DNA of 64,000 bases, taken from NCBI GenBank assembly GCA_907165275.2, contig OU015649.1:1146001-1210000 (forward strand). The letters run 5' to 3'. The notes below the pieces were generated by a model. It did no database searches. It was given only the letters and a program-made list of their open reading frames with translations, and was not told the origin of the DNA. This document shows, piece by piece, positions 23,443 to 49,450 of this stretch. Both the position numbers and the translations under genes were made by a program. Positions within the stretch are counted from its first letter, which is position 1. Every line of letters starts with the position of its first letter. The DNA comes from Zygaena filipendulae. Lineage: Eukaryota > Arthropoda > Insecta > Lepidoptera > Zygaenidae.

Positions 23443-26400
23443 CTATGACTTTTTTGCAATATCAAACTCATCTCTATCGCAGTCCTTGTTGTCTTTGTTG
23501 TCCCAGTATCTACCGGCGACTTCTCTCCGAACACTGCTGGCTCGCCTGATGTCCCAACTATCTTTGTCGCTTCCATCTTTACTCTTCTTTTTCGTTTTAT
23601 TCTCCTTCTTCTTGTCTTTAGGGTTTTTGCTCTTTGCTCCTTCTTCGTCGGTACTTTCATCTGTTTTCTCATATTTATCGCGTTTTCCTTTCTTATTTTT
23701 ATGTTTGTTCTTTTCAATTTTTTCTTCATTGGACGAACTATCTTTATTTCGGTCCTCGTCTTTACTTCGCACGACACTTCGTATTTCTTTTCTACCTTTG
23801 TCTCGTTTGCTCTCAGTCCTCTCGTCATCACTTGATGAATTTTCGTCGCTCTTCTCTTCATATTTTCCCTTCCTTTGCTTATCAAGTCTTTTTTTATTCG
23901 ACGAACTATCTTTGTTTCTGCCTTCATTTTTATTACTTTCCCTGTTTTTATAATCATCTCTTTTATTGCGTTTTTCCCTGTCGCGCTCCTGATCATTTAC
24001 CTCAGTATCTTTTCTACTGGATTTCATTGATTTCTTTTGCCTTTCATGATTTTCATCTCGCTCATCACGTCTGCTTTCATATCTTGAAGCTTTCTCTCTT
24101 GAATCATGATGATATTTTCTTCTGTCTTCGTCTCTTGCGACGTTTTTGTCTCGCCAACTCCTGTCCCGTGAATCATCTTCCCGATTGTTTCTCTGATCTC
24201 TTCGCCTGTCATCATTCTTTTCAGAATTTCTGCTACTAGACAACTCCTTATCATTTTCAGAATCAGTTCTTCTATTACGATCTGAGCCACTATCGTCTCT
24301 TCTGAAGTCCTCTCTGTGTCTTTGGGTTTCGCGCTCTCGAGGTCCATTGTTACCATTTTTCCATGGTCCATTCCTTGGTCTCAGAAAATTGTCTTTGTCC
24401 CTTTCATTCCTATCAGTAGTGTGTCTGCGGGCGTCTTTACCATAAGTGTCATAGAACCCATCGTGGCCCCATCTGTCCTTGCTGGCTTCTGGTTCGGCTT
24501 CTGCAACTTTATCTTCGTTGGTTTTGTCTTTTTCTTTACTTTTTTCTTTCTCTTGACTATCTTCAGAATCTGAAATAATAACCATCATGGTGGTTAAAAT
24601 GCTCAATAGACCAGTGTTTAGGGGTACAAAAAAAATTAAACAATACTCTATCACGACTATTCTGAACTAAAATCAATATACAAAGGCCTTCTCTAAAATA
24701 TTAACTTTTAAGTGAAAGCCCATGTGTTGTCCTGGGAATTACCACATTTTTATATTATTACTAGCTGTGCCCCGCGGTAATTTCGGAGTTCCCGCGAGAA
24801 TTCCGGGATAAAAAGTACCCTATGTCCTTCTCTGTACCCCTGACAACGTGCATGCCAAATTTCATCCAAATCCGTTCAGCCGTTTTAGCGTGATTGAGTA
24901 ACTAACATCCAAACATCTAAACATCCACACTTTCACATTTATAATATGAGTTGGATAGTATAACAATCACTAAATAATATCATGTCTATTGCTTACCGCT
25001 TGAGCTGGAGTCACTAGAGTCATCAGATGATGACGAGGAGTCCGAACTGCTGGAGCTTGAGTCGGAACTGCTTTCCACAGTGATCTCTGTTACTTGAGGC
25101 ACTACATTCTGAAGAGTGAGAGAGAAGTAGTTTGTATTGCTAGTGTTGCATTTCTTTTTTCCATTAACAAAAATGTTGTAGTACAATTTACTCTTTCATT
25201 CACACGCAAAATAGGCGCTCAGACGTCGAGTTGCGGAAACCAGCCCGCTAACAAATACAAATACTCTTTCATTCTAGTAATAATTTGTATCGCTGTTTTG
25301 CATATATTTAGAGTAATTTATGGATTGAAAACCATAGGGGTACAAGTGATACCGTTAAGATATGAAGAAAAACCATTTTGTAAATGATTTTGGAGACTTT
25401 AATGTTAAAGTTACAATAAAATGCACCATGTATTTAGTATGGTATACTGTATTCAATACAATACAGTATTGAGTACAGTAGTGTTACACAATATTAATGT
25501 TTCATTAATTAAAGAAATGGAAAAAGAAAATCGATCATCAATTTCCAGTGTTGTCAAGTTATTTTAGAGGTTGTACCATAAATTATATTGATTACTAGTT
25601 GACCGCCGCGGTTTCACCCGCGGTAATTTCGGAGTTCCCGCGGAAATTCCGGGATAAAAATAAGTACCCTATGTCACTCCGAGTGACTCACTCAGGCTAA
25701 CTTTAGCTTCCTATATATAATAATAAGTAGATCCATAGATAACAACGCGGTTACAAACTCCGGAGTTCCCGCGGGAATTCCGGGATATAAAGTAGCCTAT
25801 GTCATTCAGGATCACTGTAGCTTCTTATGAGTGAAAGAATTTTCAAAATCGATTCAGTGGATAGCTGTTCCGCCGTGGTTTTACCCACGGAAAATTCGGA
25901 GTTCCCGCGGCAATTCCGGAATAAAAAGTACCCTATGACACTTAGGATCGCTGTAGCTTCCTATAAGTGAAAGAATTTTCAAAATCGGTTCAGTAGATCC
26001 AAAGATTACGCCCTACAACGTCACAAACTCACGAACTCACAAACTCCGGAGTTCCCGCGGGAATTCCAGGATAGAATGTACCCTGTCACCCAGGATCACT
26101 ATAGCTTCCTGTAAGCAGTAAGCGAAAGAATTTTCAAAATCGGTTCAGTAGATCCAGAGATAGCTGTTCCCCGTGGTTTTACCCGCGGGAAATTCGGAGT
26201 TCCCGCGGGAATTCCGGAATAAAAAGTACCCTATGAAACTCAGGGTTACTGTAGCTTTCTATAAGTGAAAGAATTTTCAAAATCAGTTCAGTAGATCCAG
26301 AGATTACCCCCTACACCGTCACAAACTCGGAAACTTATGCTCTTTATAATATTAGAATAGAAAACTACATAGAAATGGCATTTGTTTCCACTCGTTTGGG

Positions 26401-29400
26401 TACATCTCTGTCTTATTCTGAAACTCTAGGCACACCGTTCACCTTAGGCATCTGCTTCAAGTGTTCGCGGAGCTCATCAGTCAGGCCTCCCAAACCAATT
26501 GATGTGAAGAAATTGATCGAAAACCTGGTATTCCTCGGATTATCTCTAGGAAATATGCCTGAGAATGCCTCCTGCAGAGTTCTGTGGGAGGAAAGATACA
26601 TATGTAATACATACAGGTTCGTTGAGGCAGTAAATTTGATTGTTTTGAATTTACAAACAACACTTTACCACATACACATCTTAATGCCATTGCATCCTCA
26701 GCTATAAGCTTGTGGTGTGAAGACCAAGCAAACCTATGGCGTATTAAATGTGATTTCATTGAAAATGAGAAACATATTCAAGTTTTCAGGTAAGTTATAA
26801 CTAATTTGCTGTACCCTGCGACAATTGGGTATTCATCCGCGGTAATGGGCATGTTGACTAATTTTTATTTTTTAGTCCGTCTTGTAGATTATTAAAAAAT
26901 ATTGGACACGTATTTTTTCTTTTTTTACGTAATCAAAAAATAACGGCGATATATTGAGTTGAAATTTCGCGTGACGTCACTATTCTGACAGTTTGTATGG
27001 CGGTTTTGCGGTTAGTGACGTCACGACCTCCTCATCCTAAACTTTAATGCCCTTTATCTCTGTATTTATTTAAAAAAGCAAAAAATACGTGTCTATTGTT
27101 TTTTTATTTTCTAACTGACGGACTAATTAGAATTTTGATTTTCAATAGTAGTCAACATCCCTATTTCGGAGTTCGTGCCGGGAATTCCGGGAAAAAGTAC
27201 TCTACGTCCTTCTTTGTACCCCCGAGTTCTGGAGTTCCCGCGGGAATTCCGGGATAAAAACTATTTTATGAATGGTTACAAAATTTTATCAAAATCCGTT
27301 CAGTAGTTTAGGAGTCCATCGCGGACAAACAACGTGACACGTGATTTATATATATTAGATTGGATGTGGTACAGCTGGTTCAGAATAAATCCAAGTGTCA
27401 TTTCGTGAGGCATACTTAGCTGAAGCTGTGATTGTACTATTTCAAATCTACATACAAAGGTACCTACATCTACTTGGGATAGTAAATAAGGAACTTTTAA
27501 CTTACGGATCTTTGAGACGGTCATTCAGTTTCTTTAGGCCCATATACTCCGCCAACTCTTGGAACAGTATCTTGATGTAAATACGACCGGAACTTGTCGT
27601 ATCCTCTTCGTTTAACTTCACACACTCTAACACTTCCCAACTTATAGAATCAGTGTAGAGGAGATGAGCAAAGAACTTGCTTACATTCCGTAGACGATTC
27701 GTGTCCAATCTGTGTGCCGTACCATAAGATTCTTTGAATATTTCTTCAAAGGATCCTATGTACACTCTGTTTATATTGCAAAAACGTTCAGACAATAGAC
27801 CGTAAAACTTCACATACGTTCTCTGTTCAGCACAGCAATCTAAAAACATGTGGCAGAGTTCAACTTCCTGACCCGGTTTAAGCTGCATTTTCATCAATTT
27901 ATGAGCACATTCCTCAAAGTCTAAACTTGAGTTGATTGTCAAGTATATGGTACGGCGGAGTGCTATCAAATTAGTTTCTGTATTGTCTATGATTGTGACA
28001 GGCTTTTGCTCCTGTTCCTCATCCGCATCAGACTCCTCGCTCCCACTTTCACCAGATCCATCTTCTTCTGATTCGGCGTCCGAGCCGAGAATCTCCTCAC
28101 ATAAAGTCTTGTATTTTTGTTCATTTTCTTCATATTTCTCATCAAACTTGAACACATCTGAAAACAAATTTAAGATTATGATGACACATGTTATAACATG
28201 TTATGGAATTTGACAACCCGATTGGTGTAGTAGGTCACCATGCTTGCCCACTAATCAAGAGGTTTCGGGTTCAATTCCCAGTGGGGGTGCACCCTTTTGT
28301 GTGATGAACACAGGGTTCCACTTTCCAGTCTGGGTGTATATCTATAGTATACCTAATATATTATGTAGGTAATTCTATGCAGTATACATATACACACCGG
28401 CAGAATTAGCGGAACATAAAAAGGCAGAGTATAGAAATAATTACGTATATATATTAAAACAAATTATTATCAGGCATGAAGTAATAAACTAATATACATC
28501 TTTTAACATCGATTTTAAGAAGTTTTTAGTTAAATTTTATTGAAAGTAATCAAAATTAAAAAAAAACAAAAAAGTCTCTAGTTTGTGAGAACACAGACAA
28601 TGTTGCAAATAAAAGTGGAATCACGAAGGGGAAACACACGTTATTAATCGTTCATTAATTTAGTGTTAAAATCACAGTAATCTTTAATTTGCAACATTAT
28701 TTGTGTGCCCACAAATTAGAGAAAAAGTGTTTTTTTTATTATTATTTTAAATAAAATTTAATAATTTAATTACAAACTTTTAAAGTGTTAAAAGATGTAT
28801 ATTAATTTATTACTTCACGTCTAATTATTATTTGTTTTAATATATATACGTAATTATTTCTATACTCTGCCTTTTTATGTTCCGCTAATTCTGCCGGTGT
28901 GTATATTATATCACATTTGCTTGGTTTCCATGACACAAGCTAATAATAATAGCTTACTCAGGGATCAAGTAGATCTGTGTGTTGTGAAGTAGACTATTAT
29001 TATTATTATTAATTAAAAAAAAATTAACATTCTGATAACATCCTTGAGTAAGACATAACAACTTTATTAGATCTTCTATTACACCAGGTTTTTTTATTTT
29101 ATAAGTTATGCCTGTATTATTTCTTTAAGAATGTTATGTTACGTAAAATGAGGCATTGTTGTTATGAGATTATTAGCAACATTTTTCATGTAATAAATTA
29201 AACCCTGTTTATTTATTATTTAACGTCCTGAGACCCGGGTTTTCGCATAGCATGTCATGTATTCATCTAGACCTATCGTCCTAAATATAGAACAAACTAA
29301 TAGTTGAGCTTCAAACCGTACATAAAATTTTATGTATTTTAAATATTTGAAGTTTCATTTATTTTTTCATATTCTTTTTATTGTAATGTAGACATATTTG

Positions 29401-30718
29401 AAACATTATTTTTTGATTTTTTTTTTCTATTTATAGCATGTTAGGTCTTTCGTAAGTACCCTATTATATAAATAAAACAAAAAATTAAGACACACTTGAA
29501 TTTTTCAGTCAAAAATTGCTTGTCCCAGAACTAGGACATTAGGTCCTAAGATGATGTACAACTGTCAAATTTAGGTCTAAACAATATGAGGGATTATGTC
29601 CTATATTTAGGACGTGGGGGCTCAGGAGATTAAGTATCAAATCAAGGAACGATTTTAAGGCTGTTTTAGTAATTCTAAACATGTAAACTTCATAACAAGT
29701 TATTCAATTTAACTTTATAATATAATCACTTACTAAGAATGTCCTGTGGATCGCAGGCATCGTCCAACATAACTAAATGTGTAAATTGTTCTTCTTCTGG
29801 GACCAGTTCCAATTCCTCAATCAGGGCAGGATGGTCTTTAAAACCATCCTTCCAAACTTGAAAGATGACTTCAATCATATACTGAATTCTTTTGTCGAGC
29901 TCCCCTTCATGGAGAATGGTCCTCAACATGTTAAATATCGCATTGACACCTTTCGAACAGACTTCAATTAGTTTCTGCCCACATTCCTTGAGGAAAGCTA
30001 TGGCAACCTCCACAGAGTCATCAGTAGGTGATTCGACAAGCAGAGTCAACAGCTCCAACGCAATTATTTCATGTGCTACTCTCTGGTTGACCAGATGAGC
30101 TATGAATGTAGCTGACGAAATGCATGCGGGCTTATCGTTTCTTTTAAAACTCCTTTTGAAGAGTACCACCAACCTCTTCAAGAGCAGCTCACCAATATTG
30201 GGAAAGCGGCTATTTACCGCTGATATTAAGGCTGCATAAACATTTGTGAATGTCAATGAGGCAGCCTGGGCCTGAATGACTGATCTACAAAACAGCCCAC
30301 GGCCACGAACTATGTTCTCCTTTAATAACTGTTTAATAATGATACCTATATTACCCACGTTAATTTTGTTTATGTGACCATGTATAGACTTCTTAAGAGC
30401 CTCCCATGCTAGGCGCTGATAAGCGACCGATGTTTTGTCTGTAATTTGTTTTTGCATCATGCGAAGACGCGCTGGCGGGATGTAAGCGCCGCCAGTTCTT
30501 GTGTTGAGCATATCTGTATCTTTATTCTTTCGTTCGGGCATTTCTTTCTTTACCTCTAGTGGAGACGGGGAGCGCCCGCGCTTTCGCGTAGAGCTCTTTA
30601 CACGTCTTTCAAGAGGTGACCGCGATCTGGAACGCGCTCTTTTAGATTTTTTCTCTCTGCTGTAATGGTTGTCTTCGCGGTCTTGATCATCACGTTTTCG
30701 TTTTTTATCCAGATCCAT
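23443..30718 (-). CDS. CWC22: CWC22 / nucampholin splicing factor, 5 exons
   Basis: CWC22 is the spliceosomal protein that escorts eIF4A3 to pre-mRNA for exon-junction-complex assembly. Exons 29734-30718, 27506-28157, 26443-26581, 24997-25108 and 23443-24569 (985+652+139+112+1127 nt) join in phase to 1004 residues. In order: a basic RS-like N-terminus; [14 protein letters not shown] and the MIF4G domain (about residues 75-325, binds eIF4A3); an acidic linker ([16 protein letters not shown]); the MA3 domain, including [20 protein letters not shown]; a poly-Ser/Asp tract (exon 4); and a ~375-residue charged R/D/E/K/S tail (exon 5) longer than in human CWC22. All introns are GT-AG. Introns 1, 3 and 4 are repeat-rich. 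Dipteran orthologues are called nucampholin, and a duplicated CWC22 is the housefly male determiner Mdmd; nothing here suggests such a role. Confidence 0.95.
24761..24957 (+). repeat. SINE-like repeat in CWC22 intron 4
   Basis: Head CTAGCTGTGCCCCGCGG joined directly to the 'taatttcggagttcccgc' block (a short deletion), then the standard body and a tail ending 'cacatttataatatgag'. Confidence 0.7.
25592..26353 (+). repeat. Tandem SINE-derived array in CWC22 intron 3
   Basis: Five subunits each carry 'ggagttcccgcgg', 'attcc.ggataaaaagtaccct', 'ggatcactgtagcttcct', 'gtgaaagaattttcaaaatc' and 'ttcagtagatcc'. Subunits alternate between those with a 'tagctgttccc...ttttacccgcgg' head and those starting 'acaaactccggagttccc', giving a dimeric higher-order pattern of roughly 300 bp. 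The array ends in 'ctctttataatattagaata', the SINE tail. A minus-orientation relative lies at 44350-44702. Confidence 0.75.
26810..27360 (+). repeat. SINE copy interrupted by MITE A
   Basis: The SINE head region (about 26810-26846, ending 'ccgcggtaat') and its continuation ('atttcggagttcgtgccggg' from 27162) are separated by the MITE at 26847-27161. A further SINE-derived block follows to about 27360, ending 'gatttatatatattagat'. Confidence 0.65.
26847..27161. mobile_element. MITE family A copy 1, 315 bp, two CRE-like sites
   Basis: The left end GGGCATGTTGACTAA and the right end TAGTCAACATCCC are imperfect inverted repeats that extend inward to AGTCCGTC/GACGGACT. The interior has two GTGACGTCAC palindromes and 'aaatacgtgtc' blocks; there is no coding frame. 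Inserted into a SINE inside CWC22 intron 2. Confidence 0.8.
28211..28988 (+). repeat. tRNA-derived SINE split by fold-back element
   Basis: The left part (28211-28392) has a tRNA-like head: 'cccgattggtgtagtaggt' (A-box-like) and GGTTTCGGGTTCAATTCCC (B-box-like). The right part (28902-28988) ends 'agatctgtgtgttgtg'. An uninterrupted copy in the opposite orientation at 63196-63440 shows the two parts were once joined. In CWC22 intron 1. Confidence 0.8.
28393..28901. mobile_element. Fold-back element, 509 bp, >110-bp inverted arms
   Basis: Ends CACACCGGCAGAATTAGCGG and its exact reverse complement. The arms stay largely paired for more than 110 bp and weaker pairing continues almost to the centre ('acaatgttgcaaat' against its inverted partner), so nearly the whole element is one long hairpin. 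No open frame. Flanking TATA/ATATA sequence is compatible with a TA-rich target duplication. Inserted in the SINE at 28211-28988. Confidence 0.85.
29222..29640. mobile_element. Possible MITE with diverged inverted ends
   Basis: The left part 'aacgtcctgagacccggg' and 'ctagacctatcgtcctaaata' recur inverted at the right as 'taggacgtgggggctcagg' and 'aggtctaaacaatatgagg'. The match is imperfect, so element status is tentative. Located in CWC22 intron 1. Confidence 0.4.
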
Positions 30719-31058
30719 GATATGGAATTGTTGATGATAAATTAATGTTAAAATATATTTAGGTTATTGGAAGAGGATGAGACTAGGAAGGAATGTGATC
30801 TATTTCTTTTGAATGCACCACGAATGCACTATTGTTTATTTGAATAGAATTACACTACACTATTGGAAATTATTGTGTTATTGGCAGGTAACACCACAAA
30901 TTAACTAGACTTATGTCACAGAGTAAGGTGCATTTTCTTTGGTAAGGTGCCATTGGTTAAATTAAACTAGCGATGGGCGATTATTACTAAGAGTTATCGA
31001 ATTTGTAGATTGTTGAGTTTAGTAGTTAAAAGTCGATAACAACTGATGTTATTCAATA
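30719..31058. other. CWC22 upstream region
   Basis: 340 bp between the CWC22 start codon (minus strand) and the LTR element; it should contain the CWC22 5' UTR and promoter. It has two TCGA-type motifs ('gttatcgaattt' and 'agtcgataac') but no assignable core promoter. Confidence 0.4.
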
Positions 31059-31063
31059 ATTTT

Positions 31064-32383
31064 TGTTGGAGTTTGAATATGACTGTGAGTAATGGCAGGC
31101 AACACTTGTCACATGTGAAGCGACACTGCGAATATCGGAATCGTTATTTAAATGTGATAAGTGTCATTCGTTATGACTTTACTTCTCTTCTAGACACGAA
31201 CTGTGAAATAGCCGAGGGTTTTTATAAAATGAAATATTGTTTGTAATAGTGTTTTCAATATATGTATTAACCATGAAATAGTGTTTTTTTAAATAGCCCA
31301 GAGTCCAGCTCCCTCGAAAGAACCGTCCAACAGGTTATGGGCCCAGATTTGTAAAAATGAGGAAAAGTTGAAAAAATAAAGGAAAATTTATCATATTTAG
31401 TTTTATTAAAGAAAAATATTTATGCACAAAATTATAAGAGCAAGAGATTTAAGAATCAATGAGGGAGAACAACTAATTCTAGGTGGATACTTAGAAAACA
31501 ATGAAGTAATTAATGGGCTTTGAGGCGATGAAAGGGACAATATTAACAGAAGTAACACAAATTAATATAATCGTGAAGATGAAGTCAGAGAAGTTCGAGA
31601 AGGTGATATAAGGAGAAATAATAGTAATGGAGTTAATGTAGTTCGAGAAGGTGATATAAGAAGAAATGATAGGAGATTAAGGTTTTAAATAAACTTAGAG
31701 AAGCTTACGTAATGAGCAGTCGAGAAGGAGTTTGAGGTTATTATAGTTAAAGAAGTTTTTTTATGCAATATATACATTGAGCAGTCGAGAAGGAGTTTAA
31801 GACTATTGAGGAGTCGAGAAGGAGTTTAAGACTATTGAGGAGTCGAGAAGGAGTTTAAGACTATTGAAGAGTCGAGAAGGAGTTTAAGACTATTGAGCAG
31901 TCGAGAAGGAGATAGTTTTTAAATAAACTTGAAGAGTTTATGTAGGGAATCGAGAAGGAGTTATACTAAAGTTAACGATGTTTTATTTTTATGTAGCGAG
32001 TCGAGAAGGAGGTTAAGGTTTTTAATGATGTTTTATATAGCAAGTCGAGAAGGAGGTTAAGATTTTTAACGTATTCTATACAAGGGGTGAATGTGTGCAA
32101 GTGTTGAGGGGGTGTGTTGGAGTTTGAATATGACTGTGAGTAATGGCAGGCAACACTTGTCACATGTGAAGCGACACTGCGAATATCGGACTCTTTATTT
32201 GAATGTGATAAGTGTCATTCGTTATGACTTTACTTCTCTTCTAGACACGAACTGTGAAATAGCCGAGGGTTTTTATAAAATGAAATATTGTGTGTAGAAG
32301 TATTTTTATTATATGTATTAACCATGAAATAGTGTTTTTTAAATAGCCCAGAGTCCAGCTCCCTCAAAAAGAACCGTCCAACA
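31064..32383 (+). mobile_element. Miniature copia-type LTR retrotransposon (TRIM-like)
   Basis: Two 269-bp LTRs (31064-31332 and 32115-32383) start TGTTGGAG and end TCCAACA. They differ by about ten substitutions and two 1-bp indels. The 5-bp sequence ATTTT flanks both sides (31059-31063, 32384-32388) as an exact target-site duplication. Directly after the 5' LTR is GGTTATGGGCCCAGAT, the type of primer binding site used by Drosophila copia (an internal fragment of initiator tRNA-Met). A G-rich purine tract precedes the 3' LTR. Each LTR has TTTTTATAAAATG, a possible TATA box. The ~780-bp interior is A-rich, encodes no protease, integrase or reverse transcriptase, and keeps a stop-broken, Arg/Glu/Asn-rich frame (about 31425-31690) plus a tandem repeat. 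It must depend on another element for movement. Confidence 0.88.
31773..31910. repeat. 29-bp tandem repeat inside the LTR element
   Basis: The unit, GTCGAGAAGGAGTTTAAGAC followed by a 9-nt linker such as TATTGAGGA, recurs four times nearly perfectly. Looser copies of 'gtcgagaaggag' continue out to about 32060. Confidence 0.9.
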
Positions 32384-32388
32384 ATTTT

Positions 32389-33873
32389 TAACTACTAATT
32401 TGCAGTGCAGTGCTCCTATTATAATAAGATACTACTAAATAAGTAGTTCAAATAATCGACGTAACACGGCACGCACCGCTCCGCGCGTCACAATAATAGG
32501 TTATAAAATGACGTTAAATACGCGTTCCGTCTTTAGTTTTTATTTGGTCTGAAACTTTACTATTGGAAATTGGTAAGTAGGTAGTTTTTCGAAAAGTCCA
32601 AAAGCGACAATCTAATGATCTAAATTATGTCAATTCCAAATTTTATTCTAGACCCCAAAACCAGAACCACAAAGTACAAACTAACTAGACTCACAACACA
32701 ACACATTACACAACCACAGTCCACAAGTCACAATTTCACAAATTAACAAGACTTAAATATGCGCAAAAAATATCGATATACTTGTTAAAATATCGAAACT
32801 TTTTTAGAAAATAATTGTAATATAATATACTGGCAATATTTTAAATAAAATATCGATATTTCATAATTATATAAGAGTAATAACAAATTCGATATTTTTC
32901 TTAGAGTTCAGTACATTCATATTTAATTCGCATCTACATATAATGTAACGTTCTTCGACTGCGGACTACTGTAATCACATCACGAACACAGAGATATGAC
33001 AAAAAGTTGACTGTCACGAACTGGTAATTAAAATGAACACCTATGGGCAAAAATAAATCAGTTTTTTGTATAAGCTCAGGCTGCGCTTGGTATAAAAATA
33101 TGGATACCAAATATCGACATTTTATATTTTTTTCCTTACATAATTATATCGATACTCTACGATATCTTTTAAAGATATCGATACGAATCTCGATATATTT
33201 TTTCATTTGCGGATCCCTAACTACTAACTAGACATATTTTTTAATTGATTTCTTTTAGAAGGCAAAGAAATGTTAAGTCCATGCAGCCAAGTCAGATGCT
33301 TTTATTTTTTGAAGTTATTTAAATTGAAATGCAAAGGAAAATATTGCTTTTCCTGAAGCAGGCATGTCATTTGTTGACACTCGATAAACGATCGTAAGCT
33401 CGAGTAACTGAGTCTCGAGCCAACTTGGGTGAAACGTGAAACTTAGTCAAAACCTATTGCAGTAAGTAAATACGCCTCACCATTAGCTTCAAAGACAATA
33501 TAGGTATTATAATTATTACGTTAGCTTATTAGGGAAGAACGAAATACTAAAAGAAATTTATTTGAAAAAACATAAATAGACATAATATTCTCCATAAAAT
33601 ACTCTCTCCCCAAGTATCGCGCCGGATGTTAGATACCTACATTACATTTTTAACTGCCCGGTTAATTTAACTTAGATATGTTATAAGTTATAACTCAAAA
33701 CAATACCCATCAACTGAACATTCAACAGTGTCACACTACCTATATGTTTTTCTTATCGGAACGCGCGGACGCCGCAAGAGCTATAATATTATTTTTAGTT
33801 ATTTGCCGGCTGGCTGTCATCGAGACATCATATAAACCCGTAAACCGGATCGTCTGATTTTGCGTGCCCTAAA
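32389..33873. other. HEX upstream region with TATCGATA motif cluster
   Basis: No coding exon recognised. Between about 32765 and 33200 there are four TATCGATA or ATCGATA octamer-like sites (near 32769, 32850, 33146 and 33174) and several half-sites (TCGATA, ATCGAA). TATCGATA is the DRE bound by DREF in Drosophila, but repeat origin is equally likely. The HEX promoter should lie just before 33874. Confidence 0.4.
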
Positions 33874-49410
<15,537 letters not shown>

Positions 49411-49450
49411 CGTCTAGCACTGGCCACTCGGAGAAATAGATAAAAATAAA

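Noticed and set aside
23414..24239. Long plus-strand frames opposite CWC22 exon 5 (179 and 201 codons)
   Set aside because: They are antisense shadows of the biased Lys/Glu/Arg/Ser coding sequence, which read as Leu/Phe/Ser-rich frames without stops.
28211..28300. Possible functional tRNA gene
   Set aside because: The A- and B-box-like parts belong to a SINE also present at 63196-63440, and no cloverleaf with paired acceptor stem could be drawn.
31046..32297. Matching ~65-codon plus frames in the two halves of the LTR element
   Set aside because: Both lie in the LTRs, so they are copies of the same sequence; the differences between LTRs change amino acids and there is no family match.
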